64,000 nucleotides of DNA from Bradyrhizobium sp. Ec3.3 (GTDB taxonomy: Bacteria > Pseudomonadota > Alphaproteobacteria > Rhizobiales > Xanthobacteraceae): positions 1-64,000 of the forward strand of contig NZ_AXAS01000034.1 of assembly GCF_000472925.1 (NCBI RefSeq), given 5' to 3'. Below, piece by piece: positions 1 to 9,389 of this stretch; positions within the stretch are counted from its first letter, which is position 1, and every line of letters starts with the position of its first letter. The position numbers and the translations under genes were made by a program. The notes under the pieces were generated by a model. The model was not told where the DNA came from, made no database searches, and saw only the letters and a list, made by a program, of their open reading frames with translations.

Positions 1-329
1 GAGTCCAAGTGGCCGAGTTCGAAAAACGAGGCGTTGTTGACCGGGCCTGGTTGCACAGTGAGACCGTAGGAGACGTTGATCTGAGTGCCGGCATTGACAT
101 GAGGAAACTCGATTTCAGAGCGGTTGGCGCCGCCATCGTTGGTCAGATCGCTCCAGCCCGAGGTGCTCCAATAGTCGCCGGAGCGGACCTGAAACTGCAG
201 TGTGTTGGGATCGGGGTTGGTCAGGCTCCACGGCTGGTTGGCATTCTGGGCTTCGACAGTGTCGCCATCGACCATAAAATGGCTCATGTTGGTAGCCGAG
301 AACGAGGTGATGTCCGGTGAGGTCGTCAT
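1..329 (-). CDS. Polysaccharide lyase-like (concanavalin-fold) protein, 5' part; runs off the left edge
   Basis: The minus strand is open from an ATG at 329 to the window edge, about 109 codons. It has a good ribosome binding site (AAAGGATGA) about 8 bases upstream. Visible motifs are SLTNPDPNTLQFQVRSGD and NRSEIEFPHVNAGTQI. These match the same segments (SLTNPDPQTLRFEIRPGD, DRAEIERTTNSGD) in the gene at 26928-27950, so the two are paralogues. The layout resembles heparin-lyase-I/alginate-lyase-like jelly-roll proteins (a polysaccharide lyase fold), which is an inference from remembered family patterns. There is no signal peptide at this start, so export could use a type I-like system. An upstream in-frame ATG at 338 is possible but badly spaced from the ribosome binding site. 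Function unproven. Confidence 0.65.
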   Translation of the reverse strand, partial: MTTSPDITSFSATNMSHFMVDGDTVEAQNANQPWSLTNPDPNTLQFQVRSGDYWSTSGWSDLTNDGGANRSEIEFPHVNAGTQINVSYGLTVQPGPVNNASFFELGHLD

Positions 330-792
330 TCCAATCATCCTTTGAAGATTTGAGACAAGACATTCCACTGCCGCGCGTGCGATGGCGCACGACATACTTC
401 GTGCTCGCGGCCGCTGACGCGAGCAGACTGAAAGCAGCGTAATCGGGATGATTGCCCCCCCGACTGCTGAAGCGGATGGTTAATTAGCGAGTATGGCGAA
501 AAAAATAGGTGAGCATGGCGATAATTAGAACCGCACGGCCCAGCTGTGGCAATTATCGCATCTGCCTGCCGTTGCTGCTGAATTCGGCGACACTGGCTTG
601 TGGGGAAGCGAAAAGATCTCCCCTGATGGTATCAATGTATGTGCCCGTCGTCGGAAATCATCTTGCATTCTCGCTCCAAGCGGCCCACCAGCCACGCTGG
701 CAAAGGTTGCTGGCGCCCCTCTCCGGGCGTACTCCGCAGAGCACCTGGCTGCCGACACCAGCGCCTTGGCAGCGGCCCATGGGCAACTGCCG
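330..792. other. Intergenic stretch, no recognisable gene
   Basis: It holds the upstream region of the minus-strand lyase-like gene. Short open frames on both strands have no recognisable motifs. I see no RNA gene or clear terminator. Confidence 0.5.
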
Positions 793-1296
793 TCATGCCT
801 GATCAATGAGTGATGGAAATCGCCCTATTCGAAAAGCGATTGCGGATGTGGACTGTAACACCACGCTCGCCGCGCAACCGCCGGCTTCGTGTGGCAGTTC
901 CTGCTCTCTCCAGGGGAGGGTGGGCCCGCCGCAGACGATGATCGTAGCTGCGCTGTGTCGAAGCCTTCTTTGCCGCCCATGAGGAGCGGACCAGTTCAAT
1001 CCCGTGCGCATCTCCTGGAGCGCCGAGCCGCCTTTCAAGCCGCGCGATCGCCTCGCCTGGGCGATTGGGGCCGCCCCAGCATGGTCGCCGGTGTCGGTCT
1101 TACTCGCTTTCAGAACTTCAAGGGCGAGTCGTTTGGCCTCGCCGAACTGGTGCCCACGTAACGCCGCCGCGGCGAGCGATCCGAACATTGAAACGCTGTC
1201 GGCGCGGCTCTCTTTAGTGCCGGGCGTCGGGTGAATGCGATCGAACAATTGCGCTGAACAGTGGCGCGACGTCCGCCGTTGATCCCGGCCTTTCAA
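793..1296 (-). pseudogene. Possible TPR-protein relic
   Basis: The central part of this minus-strand frame reads FGSLAAAALRGHQFGEAKRL followed by ALEVLKASKTDTG, which has the alternating small/hydrophobic pattern of one tetratricopeptide repeat. The rest loses any TPR pattern and ends in low-information sequence. Together with the plus-strand TPR piece at 1261 this suggests decayed TPR proteins of the kind often found beside exopolysaccharide genes. It could also be chance, since high-GC DNA gives long spurious frames. Confidence 0.25.
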
Positions 1297-1590
1297 GAGC
1301 TCGTCGCCCAGTTTGTCGGAGGCGGACTCTTCGAAGAGGCAATTGCGGCAATCGATAGCGCGCTGGCACTCGCACCGCGAAACGTCAATCTGCGGCTCGA
1401 CCTCGGGTTCCTACACCTCGAGCGCAACGACCGCGGCAAGGCGCGTCGATTCTGCAGCAGGCTGCCGCATTGCCTATCATCTTCCGCGCGGCGTCACCTT
1501 GGGCTGAGGCGAGCACAAATAGCTCGTTCGCGGGGCCACGTCGACAATGGCCACGAGTTAGCCCCAAGGCCATTGTGCTGCGAGCGGAAG
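1261..1590 (+). pseudogene. TPR-repeat protein relic with a frameshift
   Basis: The first 60 codons contain EEAIAAIDSALALAPRNVNL and RLDLGFLHLERNDRGKAR, a convincing TPR helix pair. The pattern then stops; a different frame carries on with ILQQAAALP, the expected start of the next repeat, so a frameshift is likely near 1445. No ribosome binding site is obvious. It is probably the remnant of a polysaccharide-associated TPR protein. Confidence 0.4.
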
Positions 1591-2130
1591 GATGAATTGT
1601 GATCAAGATTGCGATGTTCGGACCTGGTTAAGTCGCCATGAGGGGAACCAAGGCGACGAAGTCATTTAGCATCGACGTGAGCGATGAAAACGTGGTCGAG
1701 GGTTTGCGAGCGCCACCAAGGATGAGAGCCAGCATCTGGACGGTTACGCCATGGCCATAGCTGTGTGGGAACGCCCAGCGCGCCGACGGATCTCGCAAGC
1801 TATGTCGTGGAGGTTTCCCATCAAATCGCGGAGTTGCTCGGTCGCGGTTGAGCGACGCCCTTGATAGTTGTATTTCGCTCCACGATGCGGCCGCGCACGA
1901 ACGAGGAATTGGCGCTACCGACTTCGAGGACGGCCCGAACTCGATCGTGATCTTGTTGAGATGCGTGATGGCACAAGTAGCCCACGGCAGCGGACGGATG
2001 CCCGAAACGTCGAAACAGCGCAGACGTAGCGGGCGAACGACATCACGCTGATCTCCATTGTCGATTTCGAACAACGGTGATGGGATATCAGGGCAATCGG
2101 AGCCGAATCGCCGGCGCGCTCTTACTCACA
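1591..2130. other. Decayed DNA with a possible nucleotide-sugar dehydrogenase start
   Basis: At about 1600 the plus strand reads IKIAMFGPG then a stop, reminiscent of the KIAVFGTGYVG start of UDP-glucose/GDP-mannose dehydrogenases. A similar relic is at 12269. The rest shows no recognisable coding pattern in any frame. Confidence 0.3.
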
Positions 2131-2171
2131 TTTAGGTAGCCACTATGCGCTCCGGTTGAACTCGATCGAGG
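2131..2171 (+). promoter_or_regulatory. Dispersed upstream element, copy A
   Basis: It reads TTTAGGTAGCCACTATG followed by CGGTTGAACTCG. It shares the GGTAGCCAC core and the GGTTGA tail with copies near 9293, 12195 and 21231. It probably once sat just before the acyltransferase gene at 2588, from which it is now separated by an IS3 fragment. Function unknown. Confidence 0.45.
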
Positions 2172-2198
2172 TGCTTCTATTCTCAACTCCCTTGCTTA

Positions 2199-2480
2199 AA
2201 CTTGCATCGTGACGCGTCCGATAGGAGGTCCAGGCTCGGCGTTGATTTGGACCCCTGCGGCAAGACCGTCGGAACTAGATCCCGAGCGCTCGCTTGCGTC
2301 CGCCCCGGCGACGCACCTGAAGCCGCTCCCCGCATAAGGATGGCGGTGCTTGTTGTGGTTCATGATGATGCGCTCGCGCTTGAACAGGATGTACAGCCGC
2401 CGATAGCCGAACCGCCGGCGAGCAGAACCGCGCGTGTGCTGCCGCATCATTCGCTCGGCGGCTCCGATACGCACCGAGGT
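2199..2480 (-). pseudogene. IS3-family orfB fragment
   Basis: The minus strand encodes RRFGYRRLYILFKRERIIMN, the same motif as RRFGYRRLHVLLKREGYLVN in the intact IS3 transposase at 30900. In a second frame it continues with VRRRGGRKRALG, so at least one frameshift is present. There is no DDE catalytic region. It is a dead internal piece. Confidence 0.75.
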
Positions 2481-2587
2481 GCCGTCGGCTCCAAGCGTAG
2501 AGTACGCCCGCCCACATTCGTTCTCCAGACATATCAACGCTTCGAACCAAGAATGGCGGCGAGTGTCCCTGACTACTTGTAACCAAA

Positions 2588-4087
2588 ATGCTATTTGTCT
2601 CATTTAGCTTTGTTTTGCTGTTCCTGCCGATAACGATGGCGGGTTTCTTCTTGCTGTCATCCAGCCGCCCGCAGGCATCGATCGCTTTTCTTGCGATAAT
2701 GTCGTTTGTTTTTTTTACCACTTCAGGCGGTAACCCGCTGTTATTAGTCGTGTCGGTGATCGCGAATTACACCTTTGGGAATCTAATTACAGGCGCGAAA
2801 AAAACCGCAGCTACCAAACGCTGGTTGATCTTGGCGCTAATTTTCAATCTTGGCATACTGTCGTATTACAAATACGCCAACTGGTTTATCGACAACCTTT
2901 CCGTAATCCTCGGACGCCATATCGAGTCGTTGAACGTCATATTGCCGGTAGGGATTTCATTTTTTACCTTCACGCAAATCGCCTTTTTGGTCGACTGCTA
3001 TTCCGAAAAAGTGCGGGAAACGAAGTTTGTGCATTACCTACTGTTTGTGACTTTCTTCCCGCACTTGATAGCCGGACCAATTCTTCATCATAGTGAAATG
3101 ATGCCGCAGTTCGCGCGGGCGGACAACAAAAAGATAGTCTTGAGGAACTGCGTGATCGGCCTCCTTTTGTTTGTCATTGGTGCATACAAGAAATTGTTGT
3201 TTGCAGACGGGATATCAGTGTTCGTATCTCCGGTCTTTGACTCTCGTGGGGAGCCGCCGACGATCGGAGAAGCATGGTCAGCGACGCTTGCCTACGCCTT
3301 TCAAATCTACTTTGACTTTTCCGGCTATACCGATATGGCCCTAGGCATCTCCCGCCTTTTTAATATCAAGCTGCCGCTAAATTTCGACTCCCCCTACAAG
3401 GCGGACAGCATTATTGATTTCTGGAGGAGATGGCACATGACCCTCTCCCGCTTCCTTCGGGATTACCTGTATTTTCCCCTCGGAGGAAACCGCCATGGCA
3501 AGTTTCGCCGATACGCAAATTTGATGATCACAATGCTGCTGGGCGGATTATGGCACGGAGCCGGCTGGACATTCGTGATTTGGGGCGGCTTGCACGGACT
3601 TTATTTGATGATCAATCATGCCCAGCGGGCGATCGGCGTCAGCGCAATTTCGTCAACGCTGTGGTTCCGTCTGCTAAGCCGGATAACGACTTTCTTGGCC
3701 GTTCTCCTTGCTTGGGTATTCTTTCGCGCCAGCGATCTGGCTTCGGCAGGGCGGGTGCTGTCAGGAATGATAGGTCTTCATGGTCTCACTTCTGCGGCAT
3801 ATACGAAAGACGTCCAACCCGGATTATTGCCCTTGCTCGATGCAAACCCGTGGATCTGGATTGCAGCGCTCCTTGCAATTTCTTGGCTTGCACCGAATTC
3901 GCAGGAACTCATTGCATTCGCAGAGTCGTTGATTGATCGATACGTCGAGAAGAGCAAACGGCCAGTGTTGCGGGCCACGTCACTGTACATTGGCTGTCTA
4001 TCAATGTTGCTTTCATTGCTTCTCTTCATCATCACCATAAGCGTAGTACGAGATGCCGAATCCCCGTTCATATACTTCAATTTTTAG
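2588..4087 (+). CDS. MBOAT-family membrane O-acyltransferase (AlgI-like)
   Basis: This 499-residue polytopic membrane protein belongs to the family that transfers acyl (usually acetyl) groups to sugars of extracellular polysaccharides. It begins with a hydrophobic helix (LFVSFSFVLLFLPITMAGFF). It carries the AlgI/MBOAT signature FWRRWHMTLSRFLRDYLYFP around residues 277-296, then LGGLWHGAGWTFVIWGGLHG around 317-336, with the conserved active-site histidine in LWHG. Length is normal for the family. The next gene overlaps it by 35 bases and encodes an SGNH-type protein, the usual partner in O-acetylation pairs such as AlgI-AlgJ/X, so the two probably act together. No strong ribosome binding site precedes the ATG. 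The exact polysaccharide target is inferred from the neighbourhood. Confidence 0.9.
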   Translation: MLFVSFSFVLLFLPITMAGFFLLSSSRPQASIAFLAIMSFVFFTTSGGNPLLLVVSVIANYTFGNLITGAKKTAATKRWLILALIFNLGILSYYKYANWFIDNLSVILGRHIESLNVILPVGISFFTFTQIAFLVDCYSEKVRETKFVHYLLFVTFFPHLIAGPILHHSEMMPQFARADNKKIVLRNCVIGLLLFVIGAYKKLLFADGISVFVSPVFDSRGEPPTIGEAWSATLAYAFQIYFDFSGYTDMALGISRLFNIKLPLNFDSPYKADSIIDFWRRWHMTLSRFLRDYLYFPLGGNRHGKFRRYANLMITMLLGGLWHGAGWTFVIWGGLHGLYLMINHAQRAIGVSAISSTLWFRLLSRITTFLAVLLAWVFFRASDLASAGRVLSGMIGLHGLTSAAYTKDVQPGLLPLLDANPWIWIAALLAISWLAPNSQELIAFAESLIDRYVEKSKRPVLRATSLYIGCLSMLLSLLLFIITISVVRDAESPFIYFNF

Positions 4088-5180
4088 AGCCTCGATACGA
4101 TACTCCTGGGCGGGGCTCATAGGAATCCTCGCGGCCGTCCTCTGCCTCGATGCGACGCTTCGCCTGATCGGATATGGATCGATTCCGTCTCTTGGTTACG
4201 GACGATACCAGACTAACATCGGGACACCTGAGCTTGGATATGCTGGAAGGCCGAACATCGACGGGATACAGACCCAGGAGGGCTACAGCCATCTCGTTCT
4301 CAACGATTTTGGGTTTCATGACGTCACCCATCGACTTGAAAAGGACCCTAATTCGTTTCGGGTAGCGGTCCTTGGTAATTCCCTCACCATGGCCATACAG
4401 GTGGAGACCTCCGAAACCTACGTATCGATTCTCGGCAAGGAGCTAAGGGAGTGCCCAGCTCTGAACGACAAACGCGTGGAGGCTCTCAATTTCGGAGTTG
4501 GCGGCTACACCACGACTGAAAATTATCTTTTGATGAGGGATTTTGTCTGGCGTTATTCACCCGACTTCATTGTCCTGCAGGGGTCTCCAGGCATGCCTGA
4601 TCCCGAAGAAGACGTTTCTGCACGTGTGACAATTGAAAATGACGGGCGTCAGAATATCGATTTGAGCTTTATGGATACGAGGACGTACAAAATACGGTCG
4701 TCCAGGGCGTTTACCTGGTTCTTAATGATAAGCGATCACAGCCGGCTTCTTCAATACATCAATGAATTCCGTAGGAAATTGACCTCGAGATCTCGAAAGT
4801 CGGTGATGGAAGCGTCTGCCGAATCGAGCAGTGGTTCTTCGCAGCAAAAGACTCGACTGTTGAAAGCAATTGCGGATATAGCGAAATCTCATTCGACGCC
4901 TATTGCCATATTTCTTATGCCGGATGGGGGGGAAATGGACCCCCGGAAGGAAAGTAAGCCTGCCCTATCCAAGGACGAAACTTGGTGGGAAGAGCAAGGC
5001 CGTGATCTGTCAATTCCGATTATCAACCCGGCAGCGGATGCTTGGAGTTTTGCGCACAAGAACCGGATCTTCCTTTCTGGATTTGGAAGCCAATCAGGCA
5101 GTGGACACCTGACCCGGTACGGAAACGCCTTCTTCGGGCAAGAGCTCGCAAATGCGATCTGCGGCATGCTACGCCATTAG
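4053..5180 (+). CDS. SGNH/GDSL-like protein, partner of the MBOAT acyltransferase
   Basis: This 375-residue protein has one N-terminal membrane helix (WAGLIGILAAVLCLDATL), so the bulk probably faces the periplasm. SGNH blocks are visible: AVLGNSLTMAIQV (block I, with GNS in place of GDS), NFGVGGYTT (block II/III glycine) and a late GSGHLTRYGNAFF with the histidine expected in block V. These proteins handle acetyl transfer or hydrolysis on polysaccharides. The start codon lies inside the end of the MBOAT gene, which implies translational coupling. Substrate is unknown. The Gly-Asn-Ser variant keeps the catalytic serine. Confidence 0.75.
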   Translation: MPNPRSYTSIFRASIRYSWAGLIGILAAVLCLDATLRLIGYGSIPSLGYGRYQTNIGTPELGYAGRPNIDGIQTQEGYSHLVLNDFGFHDVTHRLEKDPNSFRVAVLGNSLTMAIQVETSETYVSILGKELRECPALNDKRVEALNFGVGGYTTTENYLLMRDFVWRYSPDFIVLQGSPGMPDPEEDVSARVTIENDGRQNIDLSFMDTRTYKIRSSRAFTWFLMISDHSRLLQYINEFRRKLTSRSRKSVMEASAESSSGSSQQKTRLLKAIADIAKSHSTPIAIFLMPDGGEMDPRKESKPALSKDETWWEEQGRDLSIPIINPAADAWSFAHKNRIFLSGFGSQSGSGHLTRYGNAFFGQELANAICGMLRH

Positions 5181-5263
5181 ATCTCGGCTCGTGGTATTTT
5201 CCAATAATTACTCCAACGTAATTCGAAGGCGCTGCGGTAAGCGCCAATCCTCAACACATCGGC

Positions 5264-5638
5264 ATGGAATGCGCTAAGGGAACGGTTCAGCGGCGAAGAG
5301 GTTCACGGATTGGTTTCTGCGCGCGCTGCCCGCCGGCCGAGAAGGCCGTAACTCCCACACGCGATCGCGTATCACCCTGTCCAGCGAAGCTGCATTCCTT
5401 GAACTCACGTCACAGCCGTACCGCAGTGAGCGCGGGGATAGACCGCGCAAATAGGCTTTGACCTGATCGACGATGCCTGGCGTTGGTGCCCGCCTTTTGT
5501 AGACCGGCGGCTCCACCCTTTGGCGATGTAGGCCCTGACGGTCCCTCGGTCGACACTTAGTTGCCGGGCGATGGCGCCGACGGACGGACCTTGGCGATGC
5601 AAATCCAGGATCATGACTAGTTCACCAAGCTTGGTCAC
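5264..5638 (-). pseudogene. IS21-family istA N-terminal relic
   Basis: From the start at 5638 the protein reads TKLGELVMILDLHRQGPSVG and RQLSVDRGTVRAYIAKG, the helix-turn-helix start of IS21 IstA transposases. After about 42 residues the homologous continuation (EPPVYKRRAPTPGIVDQVKA) moves to another frame, and the catalytic core is missing. It is a dead fragment. Confidence 0.75.
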
Positions 5639-5735
5639 CGCGCCCCCTCACGCCTGCAGCAGGAGCGTCAGCGATTTGGCGCGCCGGACGGCCGAACTTC
5701 GAGGGCAGGTCAGCTGCCTCAGGTTAGGCCGGGCG

Positions 5736-6012
5736 GAGCTACTGCACCTGGTCGCAGGACCAGAGGATCAGAATCGTCGGGAAACGTTTTGCGCCAGGGG
5801 CGAACGTGTCGGCGATCGCGCGCTCTCGCGGGCTTGATCCATCGCAGTTGTTTGTGTGGCGACGCGAAGCGCGGCGGATGGTCGCGCCGCTCTCTGCGGC
5901 GCGAGCCCGAGCGGTGAAGTTCACACACTTTGAAGCTGCGGCGCGACAGATGGTGGAAATCGTGACCAGCGTCGGCCCCTTGCGGAAGTCGATCGGCGTG
6001 CTGGCCACGTAA
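5736..6012 (+). pseudogene. IS66-family tnpA relic
   Basis: The plus strand has RFAPGANVSAIARSRGLDPS and QLFVWRREARR, the helix-turn-helix of IS66 TnpA (compare ATARRYGVSRSLLLRWRRSF in the element at 22559). The 5' end is disrupted and it stops after about 80 usable codons. No tnpB or tnpC follows. Confidence 0.65.
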
Positions 6013-6068
6013 ACCTGAACGCTCGTTGGTTCGTGCTCATGGCGGCGCTACGTTTCCGGCTCGATCGG

Positions 6069-6147
6069 TACATTCCGGGTCACCAGCTGGGAATTGGCAT
6101 GGGACCTGGCAATAAATGGGTAGCTACGATGGTTCATTGAACTGCGG
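6069..6147 (+). promoter_or_regulatory. Dispersed upstream element, copy B
   Basis: Its core is GGCAATAAATGGGTAGCTAC, followed by GATGGTTCATTGAACTGCGG. The core lies about 88 bp before the DUF354 start at 6206. About 70 bases, including the outer TACATTCC, are shared with copy F at 33209, and about 45 with copy E at 29105. It is probably a promoter or operator. Confidence 0.55.
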
Positions 6148-6205
6148 AACTGCGCGACTAAAGATCGACCAGCATTCCGGGCCGGTAAGTAAGTTTGGAC
6201 GGCTG

Positions 6206-7237
6206 ATGAACATATGGTTTGATCTCCATAACTCGCCCCACATCAACATGTTTCGAAGGCTTATCGGGGAGCTTCAGGAGGAACATGAAGTCGTTATAAC
6301 GGCTCGACCGCTTGCGAACACGGTTGATCTGCTGAAGCTGCATCGGCTCAATTTCGATGTCGTCGGTAAGCATTACGGCGCCAACATCGCGAGAAAACTT
6401 CTAGGATATCCGGTGCGAGTGCGCGACTTGTACTATTTTCTCAAGGACCGTTCAATTGACCTCGCAGTTTCGCAAAGCTCCTTCTATTCACCGGTCGTTG
6501 CGCGACTTCTGGGTGTCCGATCAATTTATTTGAACGACAATGAGCACGCTCTTGGAAACGTGCCAGCTTTTCTGTTTGCCGATGTGATCATGCTCCCGGA
6601 ATTCCTCGACATCAGCAGAGTGCGCTGGCAGGGGGCTCGCGCTGCCAAGGTGCGCCACTTTCCGGGAATAAAGGAAGGCATGTATCTATGGTATTTTGCC
6701 GATCAATTCATGTCGCGACGCACTAGGACGGCGCAGGATCAACGCAGAGCGGTCTATGTCAGGCCGGAGCCCTGGACCGCACAGTACTACAAGAGTGAAA
6801 TCAATTTTCTCGACAGTCTTTTGCTTGGGCTTCGCGATCATGTCGCTTTGACCGTCCTGCCGAGAGGGCGTGCGCAGGGGGCGCATTACAGAGCCGAGAA
6901 ATTCAACGGCATACGCGTGATCGATACCGCACTTGACCTGGCGGACATAGCTCCGGACTGCGATTTATTTATTGGCGCTGGTGGGACGATGACCCGGGAG
7001 ATGGCAGTGCTCGGTCTCCCAACGATCTCGATCTACCGATCGGAGCTGCTCGACGTTGATCGTTACTTACTGCGAAGTGGGTGTATGCAGCATCGGCCAG
7101 ACCTTGACGCGGAAACAGCGCTGAGGATCCTCGACAACACCACTAAGCGCGTCCCGAACCTGGAGCTGCTCCACAAGGGCAAAGTTGCTTACAACCAGCT
7201 GTACTCGGCCATTCTCGAGATAGGCGGCCGCCACTAA
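6206..7237 (+). CDS. DUF354-family protein, glycosyltransferase-like fold
   Basis: From the ATG at 6206 the protein is 343 residues and opens with NIWFDLHNSPHINMFRRLI, the typical DUF354 N-terminus. This start is preferred over an upstream in-frame one at 6116, which would add 30 unrelated residues and run into the repeated upstream element. DUF354 proteins look like GT-B glycosyltransferases or UDP-GlcNAc 2-epimerases; a glycine-rich loop (LFIGAGGTMTREMAVLGLPT) resembles their nucleotide-binding region. It is first in a three-gene plus-strand run with the Gfo/Idh and TIM-like genes (gaps of 12 and 21 bases). A role in making or transferring an unusual sugar is inferred. Confidence 0.75.
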   Translation: MNIWFDLHNSPHINMFRRLIGELQEEHEVVITARPLANTVDLLKLHRLNFDVVGKHYGANIARKLLGYPVRVRDLYYFLKDRSIDLAVSQSSFYSPVVARLLGVRSIYLNDNEHALGNVPAFLFADVIMLPEFLDISRVRWQGARAAKVRHFPGIKEGMYLWYFADQFMSRRTRTAQDQRRAVYVRPEPWTAQYYKSEINFLDSLLLGLRDHVALTVLPRGRAQGAHYRAEKFNGIRVIDTALDLADIAPDCDLFIGAGGTMTREMAVLGLPTISIYRSELLDVDRYLLRSGCMQHRPDLDAETALRILDNTTKRVPNLELLHKGKVAYNQLYSAILEIGGRH

Positions 7238-7249
7238 CCGAAGGGCGAG

Positions 7250-8350
7250 ATGATGATCAAAGCGGCTCTCATTGGGCTTGGTAAGATGGGAATCTCTCAT
7301 CAAGCCATTATCACGGCTCACCCCGATGTAAAAATGGTTGCGGTGTGCGACGCTGCCAATTACGTGCTGACGCTGATGGAGAAATACACCGGTGTTAAAA
7401 CGTATTCCGATTATCGAAAGATGATCGATACTGAGGACCTTGACTGCGTGTTCATCGCGACGCCGTCGCGTTTCCATGCTGAAATGGTTCGGTACGCACT
7501 TGATAAAAATTTGCACGTGTTTTGTGAGAAGCCCTTCTGTCTTGACGTGGAGCAGGGTAGTGCGCTGGCGCAATTGGCCGAAAGAAAGAGGCTTGTCACG
7601 CAGGTAGGGTATCATTGTCGATTTGTCGGCGCTTTCCGTGAAGCGCGACGTCTGGCCGCTCCGAATATTCTCGGCAATATCCACCATGTGCAAGTCGAAG
7701 CTTACGGACCTGTTGTCGTTAGGACGAAGGGTTCGACCTGGCGTCACAGCAAGATCGAGGGTGGCGGTTGTCTTCATGATTACGCATGTCATGCAATCGA
7801 TCTAATGAATTATGTGGTCGGAGCGCCGCGTTCGGTCGGTGGAACGGTCGTGAAAAGCATTTTTTCGCAAGACGTGGACGATGAAGTTTATTCAACGCTC
7901 TACTTTGAAAATGGCGCTACCGGCTACCTGGCCGCAAACTGGAGCGATGACAGTTATCGAAAGATGTTTACTCGGATAACACTGTGGGGCACCAAAGGCC
8001 GATTAAGTGCTGACCGCCAAGAGTATCAGATCTATCTTCGAGAACCGAACGAAGAACTGTCTTTGGACGCCGGCTGGACCATTAAGAATACGGTCGAGTT
8101 AACCCAACCGGCGTGGTTTTATCTGCGAGGTGAGGAATATTCAGCGCAGATCGATCATTTTATCCAATCGGTAAAGGCCGGAAACCATCAGACGGAAAGC
8201 ACATTCAGCTCGGCCCTGGCAACCGATCGTGTCGTACAAATGCTATTGGCTGACGCCGAGGGGCGCCGGACTGAAGTCTGGAAAAATAGCGGGGCGGCAA
8301 CCGCAAAAAAGAGATCAGTTCTGCAAGACCTGTTGGTGGGCGGGCACTAG
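7250..8350 (+). CDS. Gfo/Idh/MocA-family NAD(P)-dependent sugar oxidoreductase
   Basis: The 366-residue protein has an N-terminal Rossmann fold starting IKAALIGLGKMGISHQ (GxGxxG type). It keeps the EKP motif (HVFCEKPFCLD, near residue 98) holding the conserved lysine, and a GGGCLHDYACHAIDLMNYVV segment carrying the Asp/His pair of the active site. Family members oxidise or reduce sugars, sugar nucleotides or inositols. Its place between the DUF354 gene and a TIM-barrel-like gene suggests it modifies a sugar of the local polysaccharide. A WbpB-like role on UDP-sugar 3-OH is possible but not shown. Alternative ATG three bases downstream. Confidence 0.85.
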   Translation: MMIKAALIGLGKMGISHQAIITAHPDVKMVAVCDAANYVLTLMEKYTGVKTYSDYRKMIDTEDLDCVFIATPSRFHAEMVRYALDKNLHVFCEKPFCLDVEQGSALAQLAERKRLVTQVGYHCRFVGAFREARRLAAPNILGNIHHVQVEAYGPVVVRTKGSTWRHSKIEGGGCLHDYACHAIDLMNYVVGAPRSVGGTVVKSIFSQDVDDEVYSTLYFENGATGYLAANWSDDSYRKMFTRITLWGTKGRLSADRQEYQIYLREPNEELSLDAGWTIKNTVELTQPAWFYLRGEEYSAQIDHFIQSVKAGNHQTESTFSSALATDRVVQMLLADAEGRRTEVWKNSGAATAKKRSVLQDLLVGGH

Positions 8351-8371
8351 CGGCAGCTTGGAAGGTAAAAA

Positions 8372-9229
8372 ATGGATCGAGTGCTATTCGGCGACAACCA
8401 ATTTTTTGGCGTCAATCACATGTCGGAAGAGAAGGCGCGAGCGCAAGCCATGCGCTTTCAACACGATGAGGCGATAATTGAAGTGCTGGATGCCGCGCTT
8501 GACGAGGGCATCGCAACCTTCATGTGCACCACCCACGAGCGGATTGGCGCCATTTGCGATCATTGGCGCGCGAACCCCCCGAAGTACAAGGGTTATAAAT
8601 TCTTTCCGTGCATGCCCTATGCGCACAAATACGCCAATGCGGCGACCGAATACGGCATCGTAGAGGCGATACGGCGCTTTTTGCCTCAGGAAGGGCTCCT
8701 GAACGCCGTCGTCCGCGGCGGCATGTCATTGGCAAAGAAAGATGTCGAAGGCGTTGCAACACTCCTCATCGACGCCGAGATGAAGATGTTTCAGGGCCTT
8801 GAGACCCCGGTCATCTTTTTGCAAAACGTGGTGACGGACTTGTTGTTGGGGACAGGCTTTAAGGAGGGGCTTCGGATTTTCGCGGACCATGTGCGGTTGC
8901 GGTATAATGCTGAGCCGGGGTTTATAACGATGAACTTAATCCGACTTCTCGATGCTTTGGATGAAGTTGGTCTGGAAAACCCGATAGTCTGCTGTAATAT
9001 CAATAAGCTTGGTTTTCGTATGTGCGGAGGTGCGGCCGCCTATGAGCAGGCAATCGCGACCAGACGTTTCAGACCAATAGCGATGTCAGTGTTGGCTTCA
9101 GGAGCGATTCCTCCTAGAGAAGCGTTCGAATATGTCTGTGCTCAAAAACAAATTGCATCGATTGTTTTTGGGGCATCCACTCGTGAGCATATTCGGCAAA
9201 CAAAGTCGCTGATACATATGCTCTCTTAG
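8372..9229 (+). CDS. Unknown protein, possibly an aldo-keto-reductase-like TIM barrel
   Basis: This 285-residue soluble protein starts MDRVLFGDNQFFGVNHMS. It has helix/strand alternation, a glycine-rich late segment (PIAMSVLASGAIPPREAFEY) and ends with IVFGASTREHIRQT, which resembles the C-terminal barrel strands and cofactor loop of aldo-keto reductases. I cannot see the standard catalytic Asp-Tyr-Lys-His set, so the assignment is tentative and cofactor use is uncertain. It starts 21 bases after the Gfo/Idh gene and is very likely co-transcribed with it. Confidence 0.6.
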   Translation: MDRVLFGDNQFFGVNHMSEEKARAQAMRFQHDEAIIEVLDAALDEGIATFMCTTHERIGAICDHWRANPPKYKGYKFFPCMPYAHKYANAATEYGIVEAIRRFLPQEGLLNAVVRGGMSLAKKDVEGVATLLIDAEMKMFQGLETPVIFLQNVVTDLLLGTGFKEGLRIFADHVRLRYNAEPGFITMNLIRLLDALDEVGLENPIVCCNINKLGFRMCGGAAAYEQAIATRRFRPIAMSVLASGAIPPREAFEYVCAQKQIASIVFGASTREHIRQTKSLIHMLS

Positions 9230-9274
9230 AGGAAGGTACCGAGTATATGGGAGCACGCGGCAGCCTGAACGGGC

Positions 9275-9322
9275 CGGCCAATACTCATAATAAGTAGCCA
9301 CAATGATGGGGACTGGTTGAGC
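9275..9322 (+). promoter_or_regulatory. Dispersed upstream element, copy C
   Basis: It contains ACTCATAATAAGTAGCCAC and then GGACTGGTTGAGC. The core lies about 97 bp before the deacetylase start. It aligns best with copies A, D and G. Confidence 0.45.
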
Positions 9323-9389
9323 TAAATCGACGTTTACCGTTCGTAACCCGCGTGCCTACACTGGCGTCGAAGTTGCGCCTGGAGAATGC

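Noticed and set aside
6096..6125. EcfG-type or sigma-54 promoter inside the dispersed element
   Set aside because: GGAAC and CGTT at the right distance are not conserved among copies, and the TGGCA has no matching -12 GC.
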